DNA of 64,000 bases from Cyrtodaria siliqua. Taxonomy: Eukaryota; Mollusca; Bivalvia; Adapedonta; Hiatellidae. The position numbers were made by a program, and so were the translations under genes. This document shows positions 9,706 through 20,119 of the stretch, one piece after another. Within the stretch, counting starts at the first letter, position 1, and every line of letters begins with the position of its first letter. The stretch lies in NCBI GenBank assembly GCA_037043455.1, contig JAWPHD010003267.1:62001-126000 (forward strand). The letters run 5' to 3'. The notes under the pieces were generated by a model. That model saw nothing but the letters and a program-made list of their open reading frames with translations, was not told the origin of the DNA and made no database searches.

Positions 9706-12617
9706 GAGGACGATGAGGGTGAGCTACGTATCCTCTCATGGAACGTCAATGGCTTTGCTAGAAATGAGAGAGACAATGATGATTTTCTTGATATCATTAC
9801 CAAAAACGATATTATCATTTTATATGAAACATGGACTTCCAAAAAAGAAGTAGCGGCGGAATTGTTTTATATTATAAAGACACATTAACGGATGGGATCG
9901 AAATTGTTAAGAACCATTCAAATACCATTATTTGGTTAAAACTTGACAGTAACTTTTTTCATTTTGATAAAGATGTTTATTTATGTGGAACTTATATATG
10001 GGGTGAAAATTCTCCAGCATATACTATTGTAAATGTAGATTTGTTTGATCTCTTAGAGAATGATGTTACTTACTTTGATAATATAGGTTCCGTCTACTTA
10101 ACAGGCGATTTTAATAGTCGTACCGGTATTAAACATGACTACATTATTTATGACCAAGTTAATGAGTGTATTGACGATGATTAATATGTTTCCGATACAC
10201 CCATGCGCCGAGCCTCCCTTGATAATACATATAATTGTTATGGCGTGAAACTCATTGACCTATGTAAATATTCATGCTTACGAATAGTTAACGATAGAAT
10301 CGGTGATTATTATAATATCGGTGCATATACATCTGTATCTCACCACGGGGCATCAGTCATCGGTTACCTGCTTGCTAAAGAGTGTAATTTCACGAACATC
10401 TGAATTTTACAGTTGAATCGATAAATGAATGGAGTGACCACGCATCTATCAGCTTTTCTTTGCGATGCAATATGAACTCACGGGTATATAATGACACTAA
10501 GGAAGTTAAATTTACGTGGGACGCGAATAATAGGGATATCTTATTACCAAATTACCTGACTTAAATCGCTTAACAAACAATATTGATTTGTCACAGCGAA
10601 CTTCCGTAAATGACGTCATAAACCAGTTTACAACTATTGTCCGTAATGTTTCGGATCCATTATTTTCAAAATGCCACATACAAAAAAATCGTCCGACATT
10701 TCCAGATACTTACATTGTGAAGCAAGCAGATTGGTTTGACGCTGACTGTTCTGATGCTAATTATCGATACTTAGATGCTTTACGTGCGTTTACAATTTGT
10801 AAAACTCCTATGAGTAGAGAATACTTTTGCAAATGTAAAAAAGATTATAAGGATTTATTGCAAATGGAGAGAACTGTAACTAATGTTGTAATAACTTGTA
10901 GTTCAATCCATTTGCATATGTTTCTATGAATATTGTGATGTTGAATTGATGTATTGTAACATATCTGCAATAAAATATTATTAAACTATTGCAAATGTAA
11001 AAAAGATTATAAGGATTTATGTCGTAAAAAGAAAAAAATATTTGAAATTAAAAAAGTTTCGGTGATAGAAAAATTAAGGTTCAGTAAACCTAAACAATTT
11101 TGGAAATATTTCAAAAAACAAAGGAAAAAGCCAAATGATAATGATATTACTCTAAATGAATTCCGTGATTATTTTTCATCTTTAGGAAACGACGATTTCC
11201 AATGTAAAAATGATGAAGCGGAGTCTTTTTGCGACGAGCACAATTTTGATGAAGACTATTGTACTTATGAAGAATTAGATATGCCTATTACGATTAATGA
11301 AATTTTAACTGTAGTAAAGTTGCTAAAAAACAAAAAATCTTTAAGGAGTGATGCATTGATGAATGAATACTTTATTGAAAGCATTGACATTTTAGCATCA
11401 CATTTGTGCGATATATTCAATGCAATTTTAATTTCTGGATTTTTTCCTGAAAAAAGGATGGAAGGAGTTATTGTCCCTGTTCATAAAAATGGAAATACTA
11501 AACATGTTAATAACTATAGGGGTATTACTCTAGTTAGTTGCCTGTAAAAAATATTTACCACTAAATTATATAAAAGAATTGACTGTGTTTGTGAAAAGGA
11601 TAATATTATTTCTGATAAGTTTGGTTTTAGAAAAGGCCATTCCACTGTTGATGCTTTATTTGTTCTTCTTTCTATTTTTGAAAAATATTTGAATGAGAAT
11701 AAATGTTTATATGTTGCCTTTGTAGACCTAAAACGATGTTTTGATACTATATATAGAAATGCTTTATGGCTTAAACTATATAAATCTGGTATAAAAGGAA
11801 AGATATTACGAATTATTAAAGACATGTACGAAAAGGTGAAATCATGCGTGAAGAGTTGTGGTACTTATTCTGACTATTTTGAATGTGCGGTTGCATTACA
11901 TCAAGGGGAGCTAATCTCTCCTTTGTTATTTTCGTTATTTATTGAAGATCTTGAGTTGCATCTACAAAATGATGTGAATTCAGAATGATGATATAGTTCT
12001 GATATTGTTACTGTTTTCTTGATGATATGGCCATTTTAGGTAAATCTCCAGTGGAATTACAAAATAACTTGAATCTTCTATACTCATATTGTAATAAATG
12101 GGGTCTTGAAGTAAATACCACAAAAACCAAGATAATGGTGTTTAGGAAAAAGAGGAGGGCTACTTCAAAATAAACGTTGGACCTATAACGGTGAAAATAT
12201 CAAAGTTGTAAATGATTTTAACTATTTAGGCACAATTTTTAATTATACGGGCAATTTTTCATTCAATCAAGAACATTTACTTGGTAAGTCACTAAAATTG
12301 CTCTCCACTTTATTAGCGAATTGTAAAAAGATTAAGTTACAGCCAAAAACACTATGCCAATTATCTGATTCATTTGTAGGTTCTGCTCTAGGATATGCCG
12401 CTGAAATATGGGGATTCTCTAAATCAAAAGTAATAGAAAGGAATACACCTACAGTTCTGTAAACGGTTGCTTAACGTTAGATTAAATACATGCACAGTAG
12501 GTGTATATGGTGAACTTGGGCGTTACCCTCTTTATCTTACGAGATATATAAGATTTATTAAGTACTGGTGTAAAGTAATAAACATTAATAACATTCTGAT
12601 GAAAAAACTTTACGAAC
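9706..12617 (+). pseudogene. Non-LTR retrotransposon ORF2 (endonuclease and reverse transcriptase), 5' part
   Basis: The reading starts in frame with ORF1, directly after its TAG: ELRILSWNVNGFARNE opens an APE-type endonuclease, with GSVYLTGDFNSRTG further on (about 10086-10126). The reverse transcriptase follows at about 11060-12170 with NNYRGITLVS, FGFRKGHSTVDALF, AFVDLKRCFDT and a catalytic box reading FLDD where FADD/YADD is usual. Several frameshifts and stops make it non-functional; the first is at an A6 run near 9841. A 130 bp insertion lies at 10859-10988. The frame runs to 12617, where a DNA transposon interrupts it, and resumes at 16081. I do not assign a clade. Confidence 0.88.
10827..11020 (+). 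mobile_element. 130 bp retroposed fragment with 32 bp target duplication
   Basis: An identical 32 bp stretch (TTGCAAATGTAAAAAAGATT and 12 more bases) occurs at 10827-10858 and 10989-11020. Between the copies lie 130 bp (10859-10988) that end CTGCAATAAAATATTATTAA, which contains a polyadenylation signal. Removing the insert plus one repeat restores the ORF2 frame through KCKKDYKDL. This is the signature of LINE-type target-primed insertion of a short, 5'-truncated transcript. What the transcript was is unknown. Confidence 0.8.
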
Positions 12618-12622
12618 AAGGT

Positions 12623-12706
12623 CACGGTGGAGAACCTAGACGGTTACTAGAGGAAATAAAACAGCGTTCCGTGATACTAGCCGATTGTTTTACGGTTACT
12701 AGCGGA
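12623..12706 (+). repeat. Left terminal inverted repeat of the 3458 bp transposon
   Basis: It pairs with 15997-16080. The ACTAG motif occurs at 12646, 12676 and 12698. The outer heptamer reads CACGGTG. Confidence 0.92.
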
Positions 12707-13369
12707 TAAATAACTGGGAAGAATTGTAAATAGTTCGTCATAAAGTAGTATTTTTTAAATAACTATTCTTTTTTTCGAAAAACACTTGCTTCTACGGAAC
12801 GCTAGATATATTTAACTAATTAGATAATTATAAGTTTGTTCCCAAACAAAAGCTTTTATTATGATATAACTGAAATAGTATCCGAAAATGCATGGACATT
12901 TGACAGATTATTGCAGTTTTCCTTTACTTATATCTAACAAGTAACGCGTTACAGCACAGATTAGTATGCAAATAGTTAATATAAAGTTAATTAATCTTGG
13001 AATATATTTGATAAGCAATGGGCGTAAATTGTATACCAAAAATGTTGCGTTTTATAGGAATATGTGGGCTACGGTTACTGTAAGAAACACTGTAAAAACA
13101 GGCACCGGTTACTATACGCATTTTAAAAAATTACAATGGGAGATAGCATTAACTTATAAATTACCTCCCGTCTAGCATTACCAGCGCTATCTCCTGTTGT
13201 TAACCTGGTCCTGAGTATTTATTGTATTTTATGAATGTTCAAAAGAATTTCTTGCCTAAATAAGTCTGTATACGTGTGATTTCAAACAATGTGCATTTGA
13301 ATAAGAGTTGAAAGGGTATTTTTCTGTATAAAATATACTTTTTAAACAAATTTGAATAGAAACAATAGA

Positions 13370-13610
13370 CGTTGGACTCCAAATGTGCCCTTGACCTTTG
13401 ACCAGGTTTCCGGGTAATGGCTGGGACACGAAAAAAATAGTTTTTTTACCTTTGACCTCCAAGTGTGACCTTGAGTGGGAACCTAATTCTTGCGCGCGAC
13501 ACTCCTGAAGGTTGACGTATCCCTTCAATAGTTTCCGAGTAATGGCTGAGACACGATTTCGGACGGACGTACGCACGGACAGTACGATTATAATATACCC
13601 CGAATTATAA
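13370..13610. repeat. Dispersed molluscan-type repeat inside the transposon
   Basis: The alternation of TGACCTTTGACC, a GGGTAATGGCTG(A/G)GACACGA motif seen twice, and a GGACGGACGTACGCACGGAC end resembles interspersed repeats I associate with bivalve genomes. It may be a later insertion in the transposon. No coding sequence. Confidence 0.4.
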
Positions 13611-14469
13611 TATGCGTCCAATATGACTCCGAGCTTGCAATGGTTTATAATGGTTTATAATTGTATATTTAAATAACGAACTGATATATATATAGAGAGA
13701 CAAGCAAGGTTTTACGCAAGCGTACAATAGCTGCCAAGAGAAAATAGCATTATTTCTGGGTAGGAACTGGGAACAAAGTTTAACATAATAACAGACCAAG
13801 TCACGAGTGTTAAAACAATATTCAAAAAAAAAAAAGAGTTGTCACGGAGACGTAAACACACCATGACCGTTTTTTTACCAGACACGTTCTTCCCAATTTG
13901 TGCTACCAAATATTTTGAATCAAGGTGGGCGAATCCTTGACATGCCTTACAAATTGATTACATATTCACCTTTGTAGCACGACGTGCTAAAGTACACATC
14001 AGCACAGAAATACAATTACTCACATGTATGGGATGCGTTAGCGTGCATTACAACACAGATAAACTGTTCATTGCTACCATGTGTAATTATAAGATTGCGT
14101 TATCAAAGTGAAAAAACTCAAAGAAACTATTCATTACTACCTTACCATGTGCAATTACTAAAACAATGTTCCGGCAGCGAATAAAACAGAGATGAACCAA
14201 CTGGTTGGACCTGGTTTCAATCGGAACGGAATTAGCGAGTTTGTACGCTTTGACCTGGTTTTCATGCGCAACATCTCGATGACTTCTTCGAAATGATTCC
14301 GAAGAATGACGGGATTGCCCAATTTTGTACGATTACTAAAATAATATAAATATATTTATATGAAACGTAGGGGCTTATGCATTGGTCTGTGTGCGTAAAT
14401 TTTAACGAATATTTGCAACGTTGAGTGAAGAACCTTTTGACAGCAAGGCGTCATTTACATCAAGAAAAC

Positions 14470-15540
14470 GTTCCACTATCTTCTTATCTGAAACATCTGC
14501 GTTTGCACACTGCTGACAGCGTACTCATATTTCGAATTTCTCCAATCATTTTCACCCTCCTTTAGAATTTTTTTCAAAGCCATTCGTTGTTTCAGGTAAA
14601 GTATTCGTAAGTCCTTGATTCGTAATGACACCAAATTAACTAAATGTCCTAGCCGTTCCATCTTGTCTTCGTTTGAAAAACTTTCCCATTTATTTGCTGT
14701 CTCTTCGGTCAAATTCATTTCCTGTTCCAATCTGTCCTTTAAATGTACTAGTGATTCATCCTCTATCCTCTTCGTGACCAAAGAGATCCTGGTCGCCATT
14801 ATCCTTATTCAATCCAGGCGCTACTTTTTTTCCATCAAAGCTAAGGACATAGGTCTTATCTGTTGGTTTCATATTAAGAGCTTGATTAATTACACCTGGT
14901 GGAATTTCTTTTGGAATGTAAAGTCCAACAATGTCATACGCAGCAACACGTTTTTTCCAACACGATGGAACAGCAAAATTTATTGAAGTGTTCTGAAGAT
15001 CATATTGCCCACGTTTTTTATTGTTCTGAGCGACGTTACCACTGGATTTAATTCCACTCATAAACCGCAGTGCCTTTCCGTGAAAGAGTTTATACAAGAC
15101 TTTTCAAAATGTCCAACACTCTTCAGAATACACCATGTTTGATGTGTTGTCAAGTGAGCACCATCTCACTACATCCAAGAAGAGCAGGAGTGCTATGTTT
15201 GTGAGGGGCAACTTATCTGAACTGACCAATCTGATGAAGTTACAAAAATCCCCCAGTAGACCAGCCTGTTTTACTTTGTGCAAAAAAGAAGGGAGGAGAT
15301 CGCACATTTCCTCAATAATGTCCTCCTCTACACTGTTATCGAAAAGCCTCCATCTTGGCCCCTTCAGAGGTGGTTTGAACTTAATCGGTGCTTTCTTTAC
15401 GATAACATTGGATGGCCTTACAGTATCGCATACCTCAAATTATGGTGTGGACACTTCCGAGACTGCCGTACTTTTCAGCTTCTTTGGCCGATTTAACCAT
15501 AGATTACGTTTAGCTTTTCTTTTCCTGAAGCTAAAATGTG
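14470..15540 (-). pseudogene. Transposon-encoded protein of unknown family, broken
   Basis: On the minus strand, one reading frame with a single stop near 15435 and a frameshift near 14760-14800 gives about 350 residues. Visible segments are KFKPPLKGPRWRLFD, NEVxD-free SINFAVPSCWKKR, YVLSFDGKKVAPGLN, GDQDLFGHEED, and a C-terminal leucine-rich coiled-coil part (DRLEQEMNLTEETANKWES). I do not recognise the family and see no confident DDE triad. Its position inside a TIR element with a clean target duplication suggests it is the transposase or an accessory protein. I recall similar SFDGK..GDQDLFG proteins as uncharacterised molluscan predictions, but cannot verify that. Confidence 0.6.
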
Positions 15541-15751
15541 GAACAAATCGTATAGTAACCGGTGCATTGTTTTCAAAAAATAACCGGTGCCTAAATTTTA
15601 ACGCTTTTTAACAACTTCCGTCAGCATCCGTAGCCGACAAAAATCATTTTTATCCCATTTAATTACTGCCTACAGTACTTTTTTAAAATAAATTTAATAC
15701 CATTCTGCAGCAGAAATCTTGTTTTCTATAGTAGCAAGAGAAAAAATAGTA

Positions 15752-15994
15752 TTACTGCACTTTAAATTTGCAAAAGCTTTCAAAATGTATAACAGATAGT
15801 GCGGGCAGTTGCATGTGAGTACTTTGGATTACTTCGTGTAAAGCTCCATTAACGTTTTGTAGAAAATGGTATGCATCAGTATGTTCATCAAGCATTCCAA
15901 TGTTCCGTGCACAAGAAGTTATAGTGCACTTACGCATGCTGTTGATGAATGTTACCGTTTTGTGGTGCATGGTCCATTTTAAAACTGTAAACAT
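15752..15994 (-). CDS. Small ORF just inside the right TIR, unknown
   Basis: Eighty codons are read toward the interior from a Met 3 nt inside the TIR boundary. It could be a first exon or the N-terminal part of the transposon protein at 14470-15540, since it has the same strand and lies upstream of it. No domain is recognised (it includes a HTDAYHFLQNVNGALHEV segment). Chance is quite possible. Confidence 0.25.
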   Translation of the reverse strand: MFTVLKWTMHHKTVTFINSMRKCTITSCARNIGMLDEHTDAYHFLQNVNGALHEVIQSTHMQLPALSVIHFESFCKFKVQ

Positions 15995-15996
15995 GT

Positions 15997-16080
15997 TCCG
16001 CTAGTAACCGTAAAACAATCCGCTAGTATCACGGGGCGCTGATTTATTTCCACTAGTAACCGTCTAGGTTCTCCACCGTG
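15997..16080 (-). repeat. Right terminal inverted repeat of the 3458 bp transposon
   Basis: Reverse complement of 12623-12706, followed directly by the second AAGGT. Confidence 0.92.
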
Positions 16081-16672
16081 AAGGTGTATATGATTGTGAA
16101 AGAGGTTGTAAAAATTGGGTTTCGAATGTAAAAATAGTTATTATTTGATTATGGTTTTGCCTATTTATTTAACAATCAGGATATGCTGAATGTTAAAACA
16201 TTTCCATGTGTTTTTTAACAACGAATAATTGACTGTTTTAAGCAAGAGTGGTATGGGTCAATTGATATCAGTGCTGTTCATGAAAACTATAAATATTTTA
16301 AATCTGATTTTTCATATGAACACTACCTAAATGTTTTACCTAGCAATTTGAGATTCTTTTTTTCTAGAATAAAATTATTTGCACATTCTATTAACATACA
16401 AACTGGACGTTATGCTAGAAATCGCATACCGAGAAAGGAAAGATATTGTTTATGTTGTAACTCACAAGATCTGGAAGACGAATACCATTTTATATGTGTG
16501 TGTCAATGTTACAATGAACTAAGAAAAATATATTGAAAGATATTACCACCAGAGGCCATCTATGTTTAAATATATAGAATTGATGAAAACTTCAAATAAT
16601 AATATATTACTAAACTTAGCGAAGTATATAAAATGTGTTTTAAATGTTAGACTTTCTATTTTGAATGCTTAG
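16081..16672 (+). pseudogene. Non-LTR retrotransposon ORF2, C-terminal part
   Basis: This continues the ORF2 frame broken at 12617. It contains INIQTGRYARNRIPR, then a CLCC..DLEDEYHFICVC zinc-knuckle-like segment that is common at LINE ORF2 C-termini, and ends at TAG (16670-16672). At least one frameshift lies between 16140 and 16240. The 3' UTR that follows runs to about 16842 and ends CTAAATAAAATATCTG plus TGTTC repeats. The Polinton resumes directly after it. Confidence 0.85.
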
Positions 16673-16843
16673 TATAAATATAATAGTGTTAATCCTCTAA
16701 CTATGATGATGTAAACTATACTGACAGTTGATATATATACTCTGTTTACGTGACTTTGTTATATTCGTATATTGTATATATGTTCTGAATGACGATGTAG
16801 TTTGTACAAGTCTAAATAAAATATCTGTTATGTTCTGTTCTGT

Positions 16844-17050
16844 TAACCCCTTTATAGGTAACAAAGGGAGTAAAGCTTTATGGAGATCAATATTTCCTCC
16901 TTGTGTACCTTTAACCAACTGTGTTTTAGTAATACAACAAGAAGCGCATGTTGCTTTCAACGTTCTTCTACCATTTATTTTGCTAGAATATACAGAGAAC
17001 CGACATTTTCCGTAATCTTTTACGCAGTTTTCTTTAACGCCGTAACTCAT
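16844..17050 (-). pseudogene. Polinton structural-type protein with Cys motif, truncated
   Basis: It opens MSYGVKENCVKDYGKCRF and contains GRRTLKATCASCCITKTQLV and LHKALLPLLPIKGL. The R.LKA.C..C..TK.Q/RFV pattern followed by ALLPLLPxKGL is one I associate with a small Polinton/adintovirus-type protein thought to be a minor virion component. The frame is cut at LPIKGL exactly where the LINE 3' end abuts, so the LINE inserted into this gene and its C-terminal part is lost from this side. Function is inferred from family context only. Confidence 0.6.
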
Positions 17051-17689
17051 ATAAAATATGATTAGATAAAATATGATTTTATGATGTTTTCATTTTCTAT
17101 AGGTTTGTAAGGTTTAAGTATTTTATAAAGAATATCGTACACACTGTTTCCTTCTTGTAACTTTTAAATGAAAAACAAGCAAAAATACCCACATAGGACA
17201 CCTGTTTTATCATGATACTGAATAATATTGTATTTTATTTCAGGTATGTAAGTTAAAACTTCTTTTGTTGGACTTAACCCAAACGGATATCGTAGTAACA
17301 AGTCCAATGTGTACCAGGTCCGATAAAATCATGAAGATTAATAATGCCGCATTCTTGTTTATTTTGCTTTGTTTTGTATACCTAATTGCCAAACACATTT
17401 TATTATATCTAATTTAGAAATAGAATAGTTTACAAATGGGATACTTCTGTGGTCTGATTTGCGAATCTACTTGTAAAACATTTCAACTTTAAATCCTCCG
17501 TCTTGTTTTGTTGCCTTGTTAGTTTAATAGGGCAACAACATTAAGACTTTTTTTTATCTTTTTCCTTTGTTACGGTGTTAGCACACTTGATTCAAGTAGT
17601 GCTTGTTTTTTATCGCTAGGTATAGTTACCATTCCATTTCCAAATAGTTTACCTATTCCAGTACTTACCAAACCGCTATACCTATAACT

Positions 17690-18779
17690 TAAATCGAAAT
17701 AATATCATTCCGAAAAGAGTTTTAAAATTAATTGCATTTACTAAAGTTCCTGTGTTTTTATCATTTTGTTTGTAAGAATAATTAATAAAATCTCTGAATA
17801 TCCTTATAATACTATCATAACTGTATTCAGTTTCTGGATAATAAACTCCATTTCAAACTTCCAATCTAGCTGATTGCAAATAGCAATTATCATCAGCGAC
17901 ATTCAGTTTAAACATATCTAAAAGATGAGGATTCTGGTTGAGACGAACTCTTGTCTGGTCTTTGCATATACACAAACAAACATGTTTGCGATTTTTAACA
18001 CCAGACGTTATTCTAAATACCGATTCTGTTTGTTGAGCACTTTCGCTTTCTTTTATCATTTCTCGGAGATAAGTCCACTTTGTTGATGTCATATGATTTG
18101 ACATAACATAAGTTAAATATCATGCTAGGTATCCACAAAACTAATTTATTAATAATTACTCTACCATCAAGAACAGCAGCCGCTTTGAAATCATCATCCG
18201 TCAGTTGCAAGCTTATTTGAATTTGACTAGGAGGCAGCATGTTTGTTTCCAGACCTTCAAAGAAGGAATAGTTGTTTAGTGGAATTATAGAGTTAACTAT
18301 TTTATTAGTTATGATTAAAGCACGACGAGTTGTAAATCCTAAATTATAACCATCTTGATCATCTAGAGATTCTGCCACAGCCGTGGTGTCTAAATAAAAG
18401 TATTCGTTTGTTCCGATTGTTTTTGCATAATCGTCAGACATTTCAAGCAAACTTTTGATATTACCAAATCTATGAAGATTATTTCCATATAATCTGTTTT
18501 CTATTTTGTTTTACTTGCATTTGATCGATTAATAAAGCAGCATCATTAATTAAAGCAATTCTATCATCGACTCCGAAAGCAGCTCGTAAGGAAGCTTGTT
18601 TACTTGAAGACTTATTTCAAAAATGCGTTATACCAATCAAAGTAAGAAGTTCTGGCATTTAGTGCAAATTGGTAGCCACTTTTTATTTGTCTAGTAGCAT
18701 TTCCTGGTCTTGTAATATGGGTATCTAATTGAAAAGGTACCTGTTCATATCTAGTATTATCGTTATCACTTCGAAACAT
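17690..18779 (-). pseudogene. Polinton major capsid protein (double jelly-roll), broken
   Basis: Read on the minus strand from MFRSDNDNTRYEQ (ATG at 18777-18779). It continues through ARTSYFDWYNAFL, FGVDDRIALINDAALLID, VNSIIPLNNYSFFEGLE, MLPPSQIQISLQLTDD, GRVIINKLVLWIPSMIFN and MTSTKWTYLREMIKES. These are hallmarks of the Polinton/adintovirus hexon-type capsid protein. At least three frameshifts (near 18615, 18480 and 18080) destroy it. The length of about 360 codons is shorter than the ~500-600 I would expect for this family, so internal deletion is also likely. It lies in a gene cluster reading the same way as the other structural genes. Confidence 0.82.
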
Positions 18780-18805
18780 CTATAAACTATTAGTTAGATT
18801 ACTTT

Positions 18806-19226
18806 TAATTAATTAATCGTTTAATTCTTGTATGAATATTTTTAGTTTTGATTCCTCTTCCAGAAATTCTTGCATTTACATCTTCTTCAGTTTTATTATC
18901 AACTGCAGTTTCTGCTACATCTGTTTTACTATCAGCTTTTGTAAGTTCTTTTAAAATTATTTCACCTTTTGGTTTAGGTTTTATTGCTGAAACTAATTTA
19001 TGAGCAGCATGTTTCCTAATTTATCCCCAGGTGTCTTAGAACCAATCTCTAAGAATTGTTTTTTGGCAGTTTCTAATGCTTTCTTGCCTGCTGTTTTCAC
19101 AGATTCACTAAATATGTTTGAACCAACCTTTGAAACAATATCAAATATATAGCTCCCGTTAATCTATCAACGTAATCATATGTTCCTGTGCTATCATTGT
19201 AAACTTTTATAAACGTGCCATATATA
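18806..19226 (-). pseudogene. Polinton small basic structural-type protein, broken
   Basis: The minus-strand frame begins YGTFIKVYNDSTGTYDYVDR and continues to a Lys/Ala-rich KTAGKKALETAKKQFLEIG region and a basic GRGIKTKNIHTRIKRL end. Genes with a YDYVDR..G start and an alanine/lysine helix occur next to the capsid gene in Polintons, where they are thought to be minor virion proteins. The start codon appears mutated, and frameshifts lie near 19150 and 19020. Confidence 0.6.
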
Positions 19227-19269
19227 ACTTATATTACATTAATTATTTTAAAACAAATAGGAATGATGT

Positions 19270-20000
19270 GTGTGGACTCCGTTGAGATTAATAATTTTGC
19301 CAGAGAATTCGGTTATGTACACAGTAATAATGTTAATGATTATTTTATTTACTTCACAGTATCCAATTCTTAATGGTTCATCTTTAAAAGGAAGGACCTC
19401 GTAAGATCGGCAGTACTTATTTCATAAATAACATCTGAATAAGATCTATCTACAGCATTACTTATCAAATCACAGTGAATATATAAAGTACTAATAGAAT
19501 TTGTTATGCTTGGTACTACTGTCCCAAATTTAGTTTCTCTAATAACTGCATGTTTTTCAAAGCCAAATAAGGTGTGAAAGTTTGATTCTCTTAAAACAAG
19601 TACGAAATTATTATGAATTGTAACTAGGCATTTGAAACTTGATCAGTCAAACTCAATTCTTATTGGAACAGGTGAGTTAGCACTTAAATCACCGTTTACA
19701 GCTAATGTTTTTTTGATATAATTATCGATATCAGCAGAACTGTAATTCCCATTTTGGAAATAAAAAATAATATCTTTCCAACTTGTTCCATTAAAATACC
19801 TTATCACGTTGTGATTAAAATCCTCGCTAATATTATACCACGAGTAAGTCATTGAATTAATCTTATCAAGTCCAAATCCATACTGTTTGTTTTTATCTAA
19901 TATCAATGGCCTGTCAAATACAGTTGTAAAATGACTCGCTATGTTAGAGTCATTAATTAATGCAGCTCTTTCTGATGATAAGACACGATACTTTTTTGTT
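19270..20000 (-). pseudogene. Polinton minor capsid (penton-like) protein, broken
   Basis: The minus-strand reading shows SSERAALINDSNIASHF, LILDKNKQYGFGLDKI, TYSWYNISEDFN, then in another frame SNFHTLFGFEKHAVIRETKF, SISTLYIHCDLISNAVDRSY and a C-terminal ITEFSGKIINLNG. The SWYNI..N, LYIHCDLI and IT..G..I.LNG order is what I recognise in Polinton minor capsid genes beside the hexon gene. At least two frameshifts are present, so no product is expected. Confidence 0.68.
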
Positions 20001-20119
20001 TCATATATATATTAATAGATAAAATTAACTTCCCTGAATAAAACATTTTAAAACTTGGTTTTTCAAAATTGAAAACTTGAGTAAAGCCCTTTTGTATGTT
20101 TTTTATCATAAGCACAGAT

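Larger units (their letters stand above)
12618..16085. mobile_element. 3458 bp DNA transposon with 84 bp TIRs, inserted in LINE ORF2
   Basis: The element proper is 12623-16080. It starts CACGGTGGAGAACCTAGACG and ends with the reverse complement. The inverted repeats match over 84 bp (12623-12706 and 15997-16080) with only a few mismatches. A perfect 5 bp target duplication, AAGGT, flanks it (12618-12622, 16081-16085). Excising the element with one AAGGT rejoins the LINE frame as KKLYEQGVYDCERG, which confirms both boundaries. Each TIR carries the motif ACTAG three times, possibly transposase-binding sites. One substantial protein-coding relic lies inside on the minus strand. The superfamily is undetermined. 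Confidence 0.92.

Noticed and set aside
15135..15611. 158-codon + strand open frame
   Set aside because: It lies antisense to the transposon protein at 14470-15540, whose minus-strand reading has protein-like composition and continuity. The + frame is a shadow.
12623..16080. Assignment of the transposon to Transib/RAG
   Set aside because: The 5 bp duplication and CAC..TG ends fit, but the heptamer has G at position 4 and the protein shows no RAG1/Transib motif that I can recognise. Left as an open test only.
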